Below, in pieces: positions 43,174-52,430 of a stretch of DNA of 64,000 nucleotides (the first letter of the stretch is position 1; every line of letters begins with the position of its first letter). A model generated the notes under the pieces. The model was not told where the DNA came from, did not search any database, and saw only the letters and a program-made list of their open reading frames with translations. Position numbers and translations under genes: made by a program. Origin of the DNA: Dyadobacter crusticola DSM 16708 (GTDB taxonomy: Bacteria > Bacteroidota > Bacteroidia > Cytophagales > Spirosomataceae); the NCBI RefSeq assembly GCF_000701505.1, contig NZ_JNJB01000005.1:1-64000 (forward strand), read 5' to 3'.

Positions 43174-44175
43174 ATGATCACCACTGACATATGTATTATC
43201 GGATCGGGGCCGGTTGGCCTGTTCGCTGTTTTTGAAGCAGGTTTGTTAAAAATGCGCTGCCACCTCGTGGACGCGCTCCCGCAGGTGGGCGGCCAGCTCT
43301 CAGAAATTTATCCGCAAAAACCTATATACGATATTCCCGGCTTCCCGTCCATTCAGGCGCAGCAGCTGGTAGATAACCTGATGGAGCAGATTGCCCCATT
43401 TAAGCCGGGGTTTACCCTGGGCGAGCGCGTCGACTCTGTAAGCAAGCTGGAAAACGGTTTTCTGGTGCAAACACACGACGATACCAGCATTCTTTGCAAG
43501 GTAGTTGTAATTGCCGGCGGGCTGGGCTGTTTTGAGCCGCGAAAACCTGTGATCAATGGATTAGAGCAGTTTGAAGGAAAGGGGATTTCCTATTTCGTCA
43601 AAAACCCAGAAACCTTCCGTAACCGCAAGGTGGTACTTTCCGGCGGCGGCGATTCGGCATTGGACTGGGCAATCTTCCTGGCTCCCATTGCATCTGAACT
43701 GACGTTGGTACATCGCGGAGAAACCTTTCGCGGTGCTCCGGACTCCGCCGAAAAAGTAGTAGAAATGGCGCACCAGGGACAGCTCCGCCTCTTGTTGGAA
43801 GCACAGATCACCGAAGTAGCGGGCAACGGGCACTTGCAGTCCCTGACCGTTTCCACCAAACAAAACGGCCTATTCAACCTCGAAGCCGACCACCTTATCC
43901 CGCTTTTCGGATTGACACCAAAGCTGGGCCCGATCGCCGACTGGGGACTGGCGCTCGACAAATCCGCCATTGAAGTGAATGTCGACGATTATTCCACCTC
44001 CATTCCCGGGATATTCGCAATCGGTGATATCAATACATATACGGGAAAACTGAAATTGATTTTATCGGGATTTCATGAAGCAGCTTTAATGGCGCAAAGT
44101 GCCTTTAAATACGTGTATCCCGAACAAAAACTGAGCTTTAAGTACACAACTGTAAACGGCGTCAATGCATTTTGA
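43174..44175 (+). CDS. Ferredoxin-NADP+ reductase, thioredoxin-reductase-like type
   Basis: From the ATG at 43174 the 333-residue protein begins MITTDICIIGSGPVGLFAVF (FAD motif), followed by LVDALPQVGGQLSEIYPQKP, IYDIPGFP, the NADPH motif VVLSGGGDSALDWAIFLAP and the late FAD motif SIPGIFAIGDINTYTGKLKL. The CxxC redox pair of thioredoxin reductase is missing, which defines the FNR subtype. The stop is followed one base later by the ferredoxin ATG at 44177, so reductase and ferredoxin are physically and functionally paired. Confidence 0.92.
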   Translation: MITTDICIIGSGPVGLFAVFEAGLLKMRCHLVDALPQVGGQLSEIYPQKPIYDIPGFPSIQAQQLVDNLMEQIAPFKPGFTLGERVDSVSKLENGFLVQTHDDTSILCKVVVIAGGLGCFEPRKPVINGLEQFEGKGISYFVKNPETFRNRKVVLSGGGDSALDWAIFLAPIASELTLVHRGETFRGAPDSAEKVVEMAHQGQLRLLLEAQITEVAGNGHLQSLTVSTKQNGLFNLEADHLIPLFGLTPKLGPIADWGLALDKSAIEVNVDDYSTSIPGIFAIGDINTYTGKLKLILSGFHEAALMAQSAFKYVYPEQKLSFKYTTVNGVNAF

Positions 44176-44176
44176 A

Positions 44177-44497
44177 ATGATAGAGCTGACAGTAATTGAT
44201 CGCCAGGGGCAGGAGAAAGCGCTGCAACTGGTGGAAGCCGAAGAGGCTAACCTCATGGAAACACTGAAAAACCATGACTATGAAATGCGCGCAACCTGCG
44301 GCGGGCTCGCGCTTTGTGCCGACTGCCATTGCCTGATCCTGAAAGGACAAGATCAGCTTCCCGAACCGCAGGACGAAGAGTTGATGACGCTGGAAACACG
44401 CCCCGACGCGCAAAATAACAGCCGCCTGGCGTGTCAACTCAAAGTCAGTAATGAGCTGCACGGCGTGTTATTGCAGCTCACGAATTATGCTAATTGA
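44177..44497 (+). CDS. Adrenodoxin-type [2Fe-2S] ferredoxin
   Basis: The 106-residue protein begins MIELTVIDRQGQEKALQLVE. The four cluster ligands are Cys41, Cys47, Cys50 (ATCGGLALCADC) and Cys86 (RLACQL), in the vertebrate-type spacing. EEANLMETLKNHDYEMRATC carries the usual acidic helix. It receives electrons from the upstream reductase. The redox partner that it serves (a P450 or other oxygenase) is not in the window. An alternative ATG at 44165 overlaps the reductase by 11 bp. Confidence 0.92.
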   Translation: MIELTVIDRQGQEKALQLVEAEEANLMETLKNHDYEMRATCGGLALCADCHCLILKGQDQLPEPQDEELMTLETRPDAQNNSRLACQLKVSNELHGVLLQLTNYAN

Positions 44498-44651
44498 GCA
44501 AAGTGAGCAGCAAGGCGCGGCTTTAATGAGTTGTATCTGAGCGACCTGGAAGTCGTACTCACAAGCAAGTGAGTATTTGGCAGCGAAAATACTTTTCAGA
44601 ATGATAATCACAGGATATATTGGCACAAGGTTAAACTAACAATTCGAACAT

Positions 44652-44942
44652 ATGTCAATGTATCTAACAGCGATAATCAAGAGCAAACCGGAGTTTACAG
44701 CGGAGGTAAAGGAGATTCTCGAAAAAATGGCGATCGAAACCAGGAAAGAGCCTGCATGCGTGCTTTACGATCTGCATCAGGGGATCGACGATGAAAACGT
44801 GTTTGTTTTTTACGAGATATGGGAGAACCAGGCTGGTCTCGACAACCATAATCAACAACATTATATCAAAGAATTTGTGAGCCGCGCGGATACCTTGCTA
44901 AGCGAAATGCCGACACTTCACCTGATGCGGAAAGTTGACTAG
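44652..44942 (+). CDS. Antibiotic biosynthesis monooxygenase (ABM) domain protein
   Basis: The 96-residue protein is a ferredoxin-like dimeric alpha-beta fold: YLTAIIKSKPEFTAEVKEIL, EPACVLYDLHQGIDDENVFV, FYEIWENQAGLDNHNQQHYI, FVSRADTLLSEMPTLHLM. Relatives such as YgiN act on quinols or are small monooxygenases without cofactors. The position 154 bp after the ferredoxin suggests a place in the same redox unit, but it could have its own promoter. Confidence 0.85.
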   Translation: MSMYLTAIIKSKPEFTAEVKEILEKMAIETRKEPACVLYDLHQGIDDENVFVFYEIWENQAGLDNHNQQHYIKEFVSRADTLLSEMPTLHLMRKVD

Positions 44943-44989
44943 CAAGCCTTGAAGCTGTACTTGTAGAACCATTCAATTTTTACAAAACC

Positions 44990-45502
44990 GTGGAGCTGGA
45001 CAGATACAAACAACTCTTAGATTACAATGTGTGGGCAAACAGAAGATTAATGGCCCAGATGAAAGAACTCCCGCCAAGTGAATTCCATCTGGAACTCGGC
45101 GGGAGTTTTCCTTCTTTGCGACTGACCGTGATACACCTGCTCGAAGCGGACTGGCTCTGGCTTCACCGGTGGGATAATCAGCCACTTGCAGCAGTCCCAA
45201 CAGACTGGGATACCTCCACCGCAGCAAGTGTCGATCGGATCTGGACTACTATCCAGGAGCAAATTGCCGCAGTTTACAACAATCGACTTGCCGGACACAT
45301 GGATACCATTCTGCATTTCAATACGAAGCGGGGCGATCCTTACAGTATGCCGCTTTGGCAAACGCTTCATCACGTTGTCAACCACGCTACCTACCATCGC
45401 GGGCAGCTTTCCAATATGATCCGTACTTTGGGCTACAAGCCGGTGGGAACGGATTTGTTTTTGTTTTATGATGAAGAAAACCGGCGGACTGATCAGCAGT
45501 AA
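44990..45502 (+). CDS. DinB-family four-helix protein
   Basis: Translation starts at GTG 44990 (then ELDRYKQLLDYNVWANRRLM). The 170-residue protein has the DinB/YfiT metal ligands: one His in VIHLLEADWLW and the HxxxH pair in LHHVVNHATYHRGQLSNMIR. Family members are thiol-dependent or metal-dependent transferases, of undefined substrate. It is convergent with the PL8-like lyase gene, only 6 bp apart, with no room for a terminator. Confidence 0.85.
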   Translation: MELDRYKQLLDYNVWANRRLMAQMKELPPSEFHLELGGSFPSLRLTVIHLLEADWLWLHRWDNQPLAAVPTDWDTSTAASVDRIWTTIQEQIAAVYNNRLAGHMDTILHFNTKRGDPYSMPLWQTLHHVVNHATYHRGQLSNMIRTLGYKPVGTDLFLFYDEENRRTDQQ

Positions 45503-45508
45503 TCCCCT

Positions 45509-47707
45509 TTATTTGAAATTCTGAGTTACACTCTGTCCCGCCATTCCTTCGGCGGGCAGTTTGAAGTTCAGCAGCGTACTTCCTTTCGAATTTCCTTTGC
45601 TTACTTTAACAAGATCTGAACTCACACTGAGCGTTTTACTTACTTCCAGTTCAAGTGAACTCAACTTTTCAGTAGGGTCAGAAACAGTGATCTGCTTCAC
45701 TGAATTCCCATTTGCTTTCACCATCACCATGCACGGATCTTTTGCTGTAATCGTGAGCTGATCGTCAATTTTTTGTGTACCCGGTTTGTAAAACACCATT
45801 TGTGTGATACCCAAGCCCTGGTGCTGTACCGCCTGGATTTCGGGGCTGTTCGCGAGAATGCGCACAGGCAGCTGCTCTCTGTAAGCGGCGATCTGTGCTG
45901 CATTCATGCCAGGAACAACAATGTACTCGTAGCTGCTGCCCGCGGGTTTGCTGCCGTGGTCCAGCCACAGCTTGAATACCTCCTGCTTCACCTCCTCGTC
46001 GGTAGCCCATGAATGGTGATTGATCTGCCACCAGCTACCTTTTTGAGTTACATTGCTCACATTCAGCTTCGTCGGTTTGGTAAAAAGGTAAGCTACGCCA
46101 TCGTGCTCGACCCAGTCTGCCGCTTCCAGCTGATGCTCGCCGGTTTTTAAAACAGCTGTTTGTTTGTTCGCGCTCACAGTTACTTTGCCGGTTAGCAAAC
46201 ATTGGTTCAAAGTCGTAGCAACCGGGTGTTCTGCGTCCGAGGTAATGCCCGCGCCCAGACTGACAAACTCCTTATCAAAGAAAAACCAGGCCTTTTTAGC
46301 TTTCAATGGATCATGTACGCTGGCGAAGTCGAATGAGGCGGCGCCATAACGTTGATCGGCGACGCCGCCTGTAAAGTCATTCAGCCCGGGTTTGGCAAGT
46401 TCTTTCCAATGCGCTACATCAGGCTTTTGAACTACTGTGGCACCCGGTATTTTTTGCCAGTCCCATACCGGAAAAATGCCGTCGAATTCCTTGCCAGTCT
46501 GGGAGATAAAGTTGCTTCCGTCGCCGTAATGGTGGTTTTTCAATCCCTCCTCATTGTGCGGCTGCTCCATATTCGCGGCGCGTTTGCTATGCATGCGCAC
46601 TGACACATAATAGTCGGGACGCTGGTGGGTGTAGTAATGCGAGTGCCAGAAGTAACGATCGCGCGTCAGGTTGGGCTTCACCTCTCCTTTTCTGATCCTG
46701 ACAATATTTTCAAGCTCTCCTTTTCGGTAAGAAGTGGCCAGAAGCAGGTTTTCAGCCAGCTCCGGACCGGCGGGCTTCAATGCACCTTTCCGGCTAATTC
46801 CGCGGTTTTCGGCTCCGGGATCCGGGTACCTTCCGTAAATGTGGGACTGACAAATCCCATCCAGAAAGTAGTCGACCAGCAGCTTCATCGGTTCGTCGGG
46901 CAGGCTGTATTTCGTGCCTGCTGTTTTCACGGCCCAGTAAGCGAATGCATTTGCGTAACCTGTACCGTAAGCCAGTGTGGAGATTACATTGTCAGTCCGG
47001 TGATGAAAGCTCAGATCGGGCTTCAATCCCCGGCCGGTGGACACCTTGATCTCCGAAACAATCACTTTCATTACACTGGCCAGTACCTCGGGATTTCTTT
47101 GGAAAAGCGCCTGCTTGGCGCGCATTCCTGCAATCTGGATCAGGTCGCCGCCTGGCCGCGCTCCGGAAGCTTCCAGGTTAGCCCGGCCGGCTATTCTTAC
47201 TCCCTCTTTCTTTTGGTTTTCGGTTAAATCCTCATCCATTACCAGCAAAATACTGATCATCAGATTAGGAGTCCCCATTTCATTCCACCACCAGTTTTCA
47301 CATATAAAATCGTTGGCAAACCAGTAATCAAGCGCATTTGCAACTGCCTTCTTCACTTCCGGTTTACCGCTAAATGGAGAACCTGGCTTCTTGAATGCAC
47401 GCGCCAGTTCCAGCGTATTGTTGAGGTGCACGCTATGTTCAAAGCCCGTGCGGGATACGTCGGTGTAGTTGATCCCGGGCCAGGTACCATCTTGTTTTTG
47501 AGTTTTGACAAGATCCCCAACCTTTGCCGCAATTACCTCAGGTTTAAGCAGGTCGGCTATCACGCGTGCTCTGATCTTTTCAAGATCTGCATCGGGCTCA
47601 CCTGCACCTGCCTCGACTGGAATGGCCACGTTTTCACCGGGCTTACGCAACTGCTGCGCGGTAGCAAGCTGCGTCAGGATAACAAAAAGTATGAACAGCT
47701 TTTTCAT
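45509..47707 (-). CDS. Polysaccharide lyase family 8-like enzyme
   Basis: PL8 enzymes cleave hyaluronate, chondroitin or xanthan by beta-elimination. The 732-residue protein has a signal peptide (KKLFILFVILTQLATAQ), an alpha/alpha-toroid (about 40-380) and C-terminal beta-sandwich domains. The toroid carries family landmarks: the aromatic patch and Asn in ENWWWNEMGTPNLMISILLV, the catalytic His in SFHHRTDNVISTLAYGTGYA with the catalytic Tyr in the same run, and the Arg/Glu region ICQSHIYGRYPDPGAENRGI. Sequence alone does not choose between chondroitin, hyaluronan or another uronate. It is the last gene of the lyase locus. Confidence 0.85.
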   Translation of the reverse strand: MKKLFILFVILTQLATAQQLRKPGENVAIPVEAGAGEPDADLEKIRARVIADLLKPEVIAAKVGDLVKTQKQDGTWPGINYTDVSRTGFEHSVHLNNTLELARAFKKPGSPFSGKPEVKKAVANALDYWFANDFICENWWWNEMGTPNLMISILLVMDEDLTENQKKEGVRIAGRANLEASGARPGGDLIQIAGMRAKQALFQRNPEVLASVMKVIVSEIKVSTGRGLKPDLSFHHRTDNVISTLAYGTGYANAFAYWAVKTAGTKYSLPDEPMKLLVDYFLDGICQSHIYGRYPDPGAENRGISRKGALKPAGPELAENLLLATSYRKGELENIVRIRKGEVKPNLTRDRYFWHSHYYTHQRPDYYVSVRMHSKRAANMEQPHNEEGLKNHHYGDGSNFISQTGKEFDGIFPVWDWQKIPGATVVQKPDVAHWKELAKPGLNDFTGGVADQRYGAASFDFASVHDPLKAKKAWFFFDKEFVSLGAGITSDAEHPVATTLNQCLLTGKVTVSANKQTAVLKTGEHQLEAADWVEHDGVAYLFTKPTKLNVSNVTQKGSWWQINHHSWATDEEVKQEVFKLWLDHGSKPAGSSYEYIVVPGMNAAQIAAYREQLPVRILANSPEIQAVQHQGLGITQMVFYKPGTQKIDDQLTITAKDPCMVMVKANGNSVKQITVSDPTEKLSSLELEVSKTLSVSSDLVKVSKGNSKGSTLLNFKLPAEGMAGQSVTQNFK

Positions 47708-47733
47708 AAGGTTCAGGATGGGCTGGGAGCTTA

Positions 47734-49599
47734 TTACTTCCAGGAAGCAAGCGGCTTCACCTGTGGAAGTTTGTTTGTAGGTGTAAAAAACGCATTGAAG
47801 CTGGCGGAGGAATTGGCAGGTAAGCTTACCTCAAAGCCCACAAATTGCGTATCCGGATTGGGCGCGTCGTAATCATGGGTAGGCGTGGTCGGCCAGGTTT
47901 TTATTTCAATATCAGCCTTTGTATCAAATACGAGCAGCATTTTCTTTCCATTCTGCGCAAGCTCCACGGTTTTGTCATCGACCACTTTCACGTCAGCAGA
48001 AGTCAGCAGGTTCCAGCGCATCCGGGCCGGCTTATCGCCTGTTTTCACTTCATCCCTGATCACAACCGAACGCGCATCCCGGATCGCAACACCGCGTTTT
48101 GCAGCAGCAACCTGCCCTTTGTACATATCTGAAAGATCAGTCACAGCCCACATTTCCGACTTACCTTCGGACCACGAATCGATCTTCGCATATCCCGTTG
48201 CATTCATTAGCTGGCCGTCGAAAGACAAAGTGTTATGGGCAAAATTGTTGAGCCGGAAAACTTCCCAGCGCTGCGAATTCTGCGTTCTGTTCCACAAATC
48301 CACGCCTTTTGTTTCCAGGGAATTGTAATCCTGCATTCCAAAATCAATTGCCCAGCGTTCCCCCTGCGCATCGATCACGAAAGAGCCTACGTCCATGTGC
48401 GCGTGGTTTACAGCGGGCGAGCCCGTCTTCAATCCTACAAAAATCGCATTCGGGTCTTCCCAGGAAGTGCGCATTAATGCAACAGGGGAAGGCCCCTGCC
48501 CTACCCATTGCTTTTTGGCCGGGGGCTTTACCGCGTCGAGATCTGTCTTGGCGCCCCACACCAGCAAGGCAGGCAGTATCCGGTTGCGAATGTTGTTCCC
48601 TGTTTTGTCGGACAGCAGCTTCTTTTGCGTCCAGAGCAGCGACGCGTCTCCCGTTTTTTCAGCATACCAGAACATGGCCGGGCTCAAACCTTCTTTCAGC
48701 CCGCTGTCTCCCCAGTTATGCGCCAGCCCGGTAGGTCCGACCAGATTTTGCAGAAAACCGGCTGTTTTGAGAAAGCCCGGCGACTTAGAAAGACCGAAAT
48801 CCGTGTCCAGCGCCTTTTCAATCGCACTAATAAAAAGCACATTAAAGCTGGTTCCGTAGCCCCAGTAACTAAATCCCTCCGGATAAGCGCCGTCGGGCTG
48901 GTACGAGGGTACCATTGCTTTTGGAATAGAGGTAATGGCGCGCGAGATCATCTTCGCCGCAAGTTCCGGTTCGCTCTCCGCAATAGCCAGCGCACCGAAA
49001 GAAATCCCTGCATTGCATACCTGGTTCCAGTTGTGCTCTGCATTCAGGAAGGAGCTATATCGTTTTTCAAGGGAAGGTTCAATTCCTTTTTTGATAATCG
49101 CGTTCCTGATTTTGCCTCTTGATTCCTCAGAAAGCCCGTCGTAAAGCCAATCGTAACCGATCGCCACCGCCATCGTCATTTCTGCCACATCCAGAAAGTG
49201 CGTCGGGTTCCAGTCTTCAAATGCGGCTACCGCCAGCATTTCTTTCTCGGCGCGGCGGAGGTACTTCTCGTCTTTGGTGGTGCGGTAAGCATAGGATAGT
49301 TGAAAAACACGCCTCAAACACTCGCGCGATTTATCTAGCAGCCGCTTGCCGATCTTAATGCGCTCCACAGGCTGCGTGTCCAGCAGCTTATCGCATTCTG
49401 CCAGGATTTCCTGGTGAACCGCATTCCATTCCGGGTGTTTTTTGACTTGAGATAAGATCTCCTGCTCCTCTCCTTGCAGTAAAAGCAGCCTGGGATGGGC
49501 TGTTTTGAGCGATTTGAGTACATCGCTGTTGGACTGGCTTTGCCCGGGCGTACCAAGGACGGTCAGCATTACGGTGAGTAGTACAAGGAATGTTCTCAT
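47734..49599 (-). CDS. Heparinase II/III-like polysaccharide lyase
   Basis: The 621-residue secreted protein has a signal peptide (TFLVLLTVMLTVLGTPGQS), an alpha/alpha-toroid (HPRLLLLQGEEQEILSQVKK; FLNAEHNWNQVCNAGISFGA; PDGAYPEGFSYWGYG) and the heparinase II/III beta domain (AVNHAHMDVGSFVIDAQGER; FRLNNFAHNTLSFDGQLMNA). Motif NHAHMDVGSF with the tyrosine in PEGFSYWGYG marks the catalytic centre of PL12, PL15, PL17 and PL21 enzymes. It could be an exolyase acting on oligosaccharides made by its neighbours. It overlaps the upstream lyase gene by 4 bp. Confidence 0.88.
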   Translation of the reverse strand: MRTFLVLLTVMLTVLGTPGQSQSNSDVLKSLKTAHPRLLLLQGEEQEILSQVKKHPEWNAVHQEILAECDKLLDTQPVERIKIGKRLLDKSRECLRRVFQLSYAYRTTKDEKYLRRAEKEMLAVAAFEDWNPTHFLDVAEMTMAVAIGYDWLYDGLSEESRGKIRNAIIKKGIEPSLEKRYSSFLNAEHNWNQVCNAGISFGALAIAESEPELAAKMISRAITSIPKAMVPSYQPDGAYPEGFSYWGYGTSFNVLFISAIEKALDTDFGLSKSPGFLKTAGFLQNLVGPTGLAHNWGDSGLKEGLSPAMFWYAEKTGDASLLWTQKKLLSDKTGNNIRNRILPALLVWGAKTDLDAVKPPAKKQWVGQGPSPVALMRTSWEDPNAIFVGLKTGSPAVNHAHMDVGSFVIDAQGERWAIDFGMQDYNSLETKGVDLWNRTQNSQRWEVFRLNNFAHNTLSFDGQLMNATGYAKIDSWSEGKSEMWAVTDLSDMYKGQVAAAKRGVAIRDARSVVIRDEVKTGDKPARMRWNLLTSADVKVVDDKTVELAQNGKKMLLVFDTKADIEIKTWPTTPTHDYDAPNPDTQFVGFEVSLPANSSASFNAFFTPTNKLPQVKPLASWK

Positions 49600-50885
49600 A
49601 ACTGAATATTTGTGTTTGTGAGCAGTAAAAGGCTGTTCTCTTCATGATCGTCCTCCGCCAGTCCCGACAGATCGATATCCGGGTACTTGCCGGCAACTGC
49701 TCTGGCTGTTCGGGAAAAGGAGCCGAAATGAATGGGTTTGATCTGCTGGTGTGTCCAGGCTTTTTTGTTTTGGGCAAATGGAAGCAGCCACTGGAAAGCT
49801 GCTTTAATGCTCTTTCCGTCTGGCGTAACGTAGTTCCAAAGATCAATTCCCACGTGATCTGCCAATGCAGCCAGCTGGAAAAAGCCGTCGAGGTTCATGA
49901 CAGAGTAGTTCCAGGAAATAGTGCGCGCCAGTTCGTGCGGCTGGGCTCCGCTGCTATCGAGCTGACTGCTGATCCGCTTCATCGTTTGCTGTTCCAGGAT
50001 CTCCTTCGCCAGCGCAGGCTGACCAGTAAACAGCGCCATTGATACTGTCTGAACATCGTACCAGGTACCGTGGTTGTTATGCTCATCGGCTTCATCGAGG
50101 CCGATCGGGCTTGTTCGCATCCAGTTAAGAAAGGCGTGGTACCATTCCTGCATTCCGCGGTATTCGGCAGCTGAAAGGCTTTTAGAGTCTTTCAGGATCT
50201 GTACACCGTCGATGAGCACAGCGAGTGCGCGGGTGTCGATGATGCCGATGCCCCTTCCATTGGTGCGGCCGGGTATTGCTTGCCCGAAATTCAGGTTCGG
50301 GTTCATCCTCGTTTGTTCATCCAGAAACCAGACCTTTAACAGTTTCGCCGCGTGATCCGAATATTTTGCTTCTCCTGTGAAGTACCAGGCAAGCGAAAGC
50401 CGGAAAACGTCACGGCAGAGGTTCCCATGATAATCTGCATCTTTGATACTGAACCGCTCGGGATTCACCTGACCGTCTTTCCGGATGTAGGGCAATCCAT
50501 CCGGCTTCGTAGAGTCCGGCCACCAGTAGGGGCCGACGCTCATATAATCGCGCTTGTCGCCGCTTGGAGGCACTTTGGTTTTGTCGGTAACCGAGTAAGG
50601 TCCCGACTTCAAGGTTTTCTCAGCCTCAGCGACCAGGTTCTGCAATGCGCTTTGAAGCTGTTTGTCTCCCTTTTTTAGTTTGCGTTTGGAAGTTTCCAGA
50701 AATTTTTTTTTGACCAGAAACGGCTGCGAATCAACTAAGTAAGAACTCGCGTTTATTCTAGTAGCAAAAACAATTTGCTGCGAATGCGGCGGAGGGGCAG
50801 AGCAGATCGGATTTGATTTGGCAAAAGTTGGAAAACACAATGCCAAACTGGTCACCACCTGGGCGGCCAATGCAATTTTCTTCAT
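49596..50885 (-). CDS. Alginate-lyase-fold polysaccharide lyase (PL5/PL38-like)
   Basis: From ATG 50885 the protein has 429 residues with a signal peptide (KIALAAQVVTSLALCFPTFA). Alginate_lyase domain features are GPYSVTDKTKVPPSGDKRDY followed by MSVGPYWWPD, NGRGIGIIDTRALAVLIDGV, the catalytic NNHGTWYDVQTVSMAL (Asn, His, Tyr) and ELARTISWNYSVMNLDGF. PL38 members cut glucuronan or alginate, so a glucuronate- or mannuronate-rich chain is likely. It starts 93 bp after the surface lipoprotein gene, with a strong hairpin between. Confidence 0.85.
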   Translation of the reverse strand: MKKIALAAQVVTSLALCFPTFAKSNPICSAPPPHSQQIVFATRINASSYLVDSQPFLVKKKFLETSKRKLKKGDKQLQSALQNLVAEAEKTLKSGPYSVTDKTKVPPSGDKRDYMSVGPYWWPDSTKPDGLPYIRKDGQVNPERFSIKDADYHGNLCRDVFRLSLAWYFTGEAKYSDHAAKLLKVWFLDEQTRMNPNLNFGQAIPGRTNGRGIGIIDTRALAVLIDGVQILKDSKSLSAAEYRGMQEWYHAFLNWMRTSPIGLDEADEHNNHGTWYDVQTVSMALFTGQPALAKEILEQQTMKRISSQLDSSGAQPHELARTISWNYSVMNLDGFFQLAALADHVGIDLWNYVTPDGKSIKAAFQWLLPFAQNKKAWTHQQIKPIHFGSFSRTARAVAGKYPDIDLSGLAEDDHEENSLLLLTNTNIQL

Positions 50886-50922
50886 CATTAAGGGTGTTAG
50901 GAATGGAAGTAAATGCACATAT

Positions 50923-50953
50923 CCCGCAGGTTGCAGAGATCACAACCTGCGGG
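50923..50953 (-). promoter_or_regulatory. Intra-operon hairpin between surface-protein and lyase genes
   Basis: CCCGCAGGTTG (50923-50933) pairs perfectly with CAACCTGCGGG (50943-50953), with a 9 base loop. No T run follows on the minus strand, so full intrinsic termination is doubtful. It could partly terminate or stabilise mRNA ends, setting the ratio of SusCD proteins to enzymes. Confidence 0.6.
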
Positions 50954-50978
50954 AAAGCAGTGTATTTGTTCAGCAGGA

Positions 50979-51962
50979 TTATTTCATCTGATAGCGCTTG
51001 ATGCTGATCTTCGCGCTCTTCGTATTGTTGTTGACCGAATTCACATAAACATAGGCGCGGTATTTCCCATCCTGTGTCTCCACCCACACACCCGCCTCCG
51101 ACCGGAGGTTAATAGCATAGTCCGGAGCCGAGGCGATATCCAGCTTTTGGAAATCAAGATCGTCGATGTACACGCCGAACTGCAATCTTGCCAAATGAAA
51201 ATCGCGCAGGTTCCACACCTTCTGAACCCTGGAAGTGCGGTTTGCCCCAGCCGGAAGGTTCACGCCGGGCAGGTAAGTTTTGGCAGATGGAGACACCAGT
51301 CCGTGTGAAAAGGTAATGTTCGGAATGGAGCGGTACAGGTATACCAGGTCGATCTTGGATGCATTAGCAGCGGCATCCGCAAGACTGTAAACCGCCATAT
51401 CTTCGATCGAAATATAGGCTTTGGTACTGTCTGTTACGTCAAGGTCCAGAACCATATCCATCTCAGCGATTTTGTAAGGTCCCATTGAATAGTTCACCGA
51501 CTGTCCATTGCTCGCTTGGGCAGAAAATTTGAAAGAAACTTCCTTTCCGCGCGCTGCTGACGGAATCCGGTAAAAGTACCTTAGCGTAGCAGCAGCTGTA
51601 TCTTTGTTGAACGTAACGGTCGTTTTGCCGCCGCTGTTCACCGATTTGCTTCCTACCTCTACACCCACGTCCTCCCCGCTTCCATTGGTATAAAAAGAGC
51701 GGTTTTCAAGGTAAGTAGATTCGCCGCCGGCAATCGTGGCTTCCACTTCCGCAGAAACCAGCTTGCCCATTGACTTTGGTATCGCCATTGCATAAGCAAA
51801 CTCAATATCCATCCCGACCAGGTTCGGGCCGATCGTTCTTTTGATCACATCGTTTTGAAGCTCCTGTTTGAGTGTCGGAATCGCGTACTCTTCTTCCTCA
51901 CAGGATGAAAGGGATACCAACCCGATCAAAACAAGAAAGTAATACAAATAGGTATGTTTCAT
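50979..51962 (-). CDS. Surface glycan-binding-like lipoprotein (DUF1735/DUF4466-type)
   Basis: The 327-residue protein has a lipobox (LIGLVSLSSCEEEEY) followed by a domain that looks like the N-terminal DUF1735/4466-type domain of PUL-linked lipoproteins (TIGPNLVGMDIEFAYAMAIP; TLRYFYRIPSAARGKEVSFK), and a second beta-rich half (FHLARLQFGVYIDDLDFQKL; YRAYVYVNSVNNNTKSAKIS). Its place directly after susC and susD suggests surface capture of the polysaccharide. The domain name is from memory and should be confirmed. Confidence 0.7.
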   Translation of the reverse strand: MKHTYLYYFLVLIGLVSLSSCEEEEYAIPTLKQELQNDVIKRTIGPNLVGMDIEFAYAMAIPKSMGKLVSAEVEATIAGGESTYLENRSFYTNGSGEDVGVEVGSKSVNSGGKTTVTFNKDTAAATLRYFYRIPSAARGKEVSFKFSAQASNGQSVNYSMGPYKIAEMDMVLDLDVTDSTKAYISIEDMAVYSLADAAANASKIDLVYLYRSIPNITFSHGLVSPSAKTYLPGVNLPAGANRTSRVQKVWNLRDFHLARLQFGVYIDDLDFQKLDIASAPDYAINLRSEAGVWVETQDGKYRAYVYVNSVNNNTKSAKISIKRYQMK

Positions 51963-51980
51963 GATCTTGCTGTTTAAGGG

Positions 51981-52388
51981 TTAAGGTGTTTGCACGGTCA
52001 GGTTGACAGTATAGGTTTTCCTGACTTTACGATTGCCCGACACAACGGTATACTGCTTGGGCTTCGAGAGATCGGAAAAATCTTCTTTTCCGGTGATTTT
52101 CGGATCCAGCTTCGCGTCGGTTACCAGGGAGAATTGCGGATACAGGTTTTTAAGATCCGTTCCGTAAAAAACTTTCACATTGATCGTTTGGGCAGTGGTG
52201 TCAATTACCGCATTCTCCACCCTCACAGTCTGGAAGTCAGCGCCGAGCAGCTCGAAGTTACTGACATAGCACTGGCTGCGCGTTGTGATCAGCAGCCCGT
52301 CTTCATCCACAGGGAAATCTTCTTTGCAGGATACCAGCATGCTGAATGTCAGCATGATTGCGGCGATCCATTTTATATCTTTTTGCAT
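51981..52388 (-). CDS. Small PUL-associated lipoprotein (DUF5018-like)
   Basis: From ATG 52388 the protein has 135 residues. It begins with a lipoprotein signal (WIAAIMLTFSMLVSCKEDF), and the mature part is one beta-sandwich-like domain (YVSNFELLGADFQTVRVENA; INVKVFYGTDLKNLYPQFSL; YTVVSGNRKVRKTYTVNLTV). This is the fold seen in DUF5018-like proteins of SusCD loci. It is likely a surface adaptor or binding protein. It lies 18 bp upstream of the second lipoprotein and 42 bp after susD. Confidence 0.7.
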   Translation of the reverse strand: MQKDIKWIAAIMLTFSMLVSCKEDFPVDEDGLLITTRSQCYVSNFELLGADFQTVRVENAVIDTTAQTINVKVFYGTDLKNLYPQFSLVTDAKLDPKITGKEDFSDLSKPKQYTVVSGNRKVRKTYTVNLTVQTP

Positions 52389-52430
52389 TGGATTAAATAT
52401 TAATGTTTTAACAAATCGTATCACAACACC

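Noticed and set aside
48508..49122. 204-residue open frame on the plus strand
   Set aside because: Antisense to the heparinase II/III-like gene; no signal peptide or domain.
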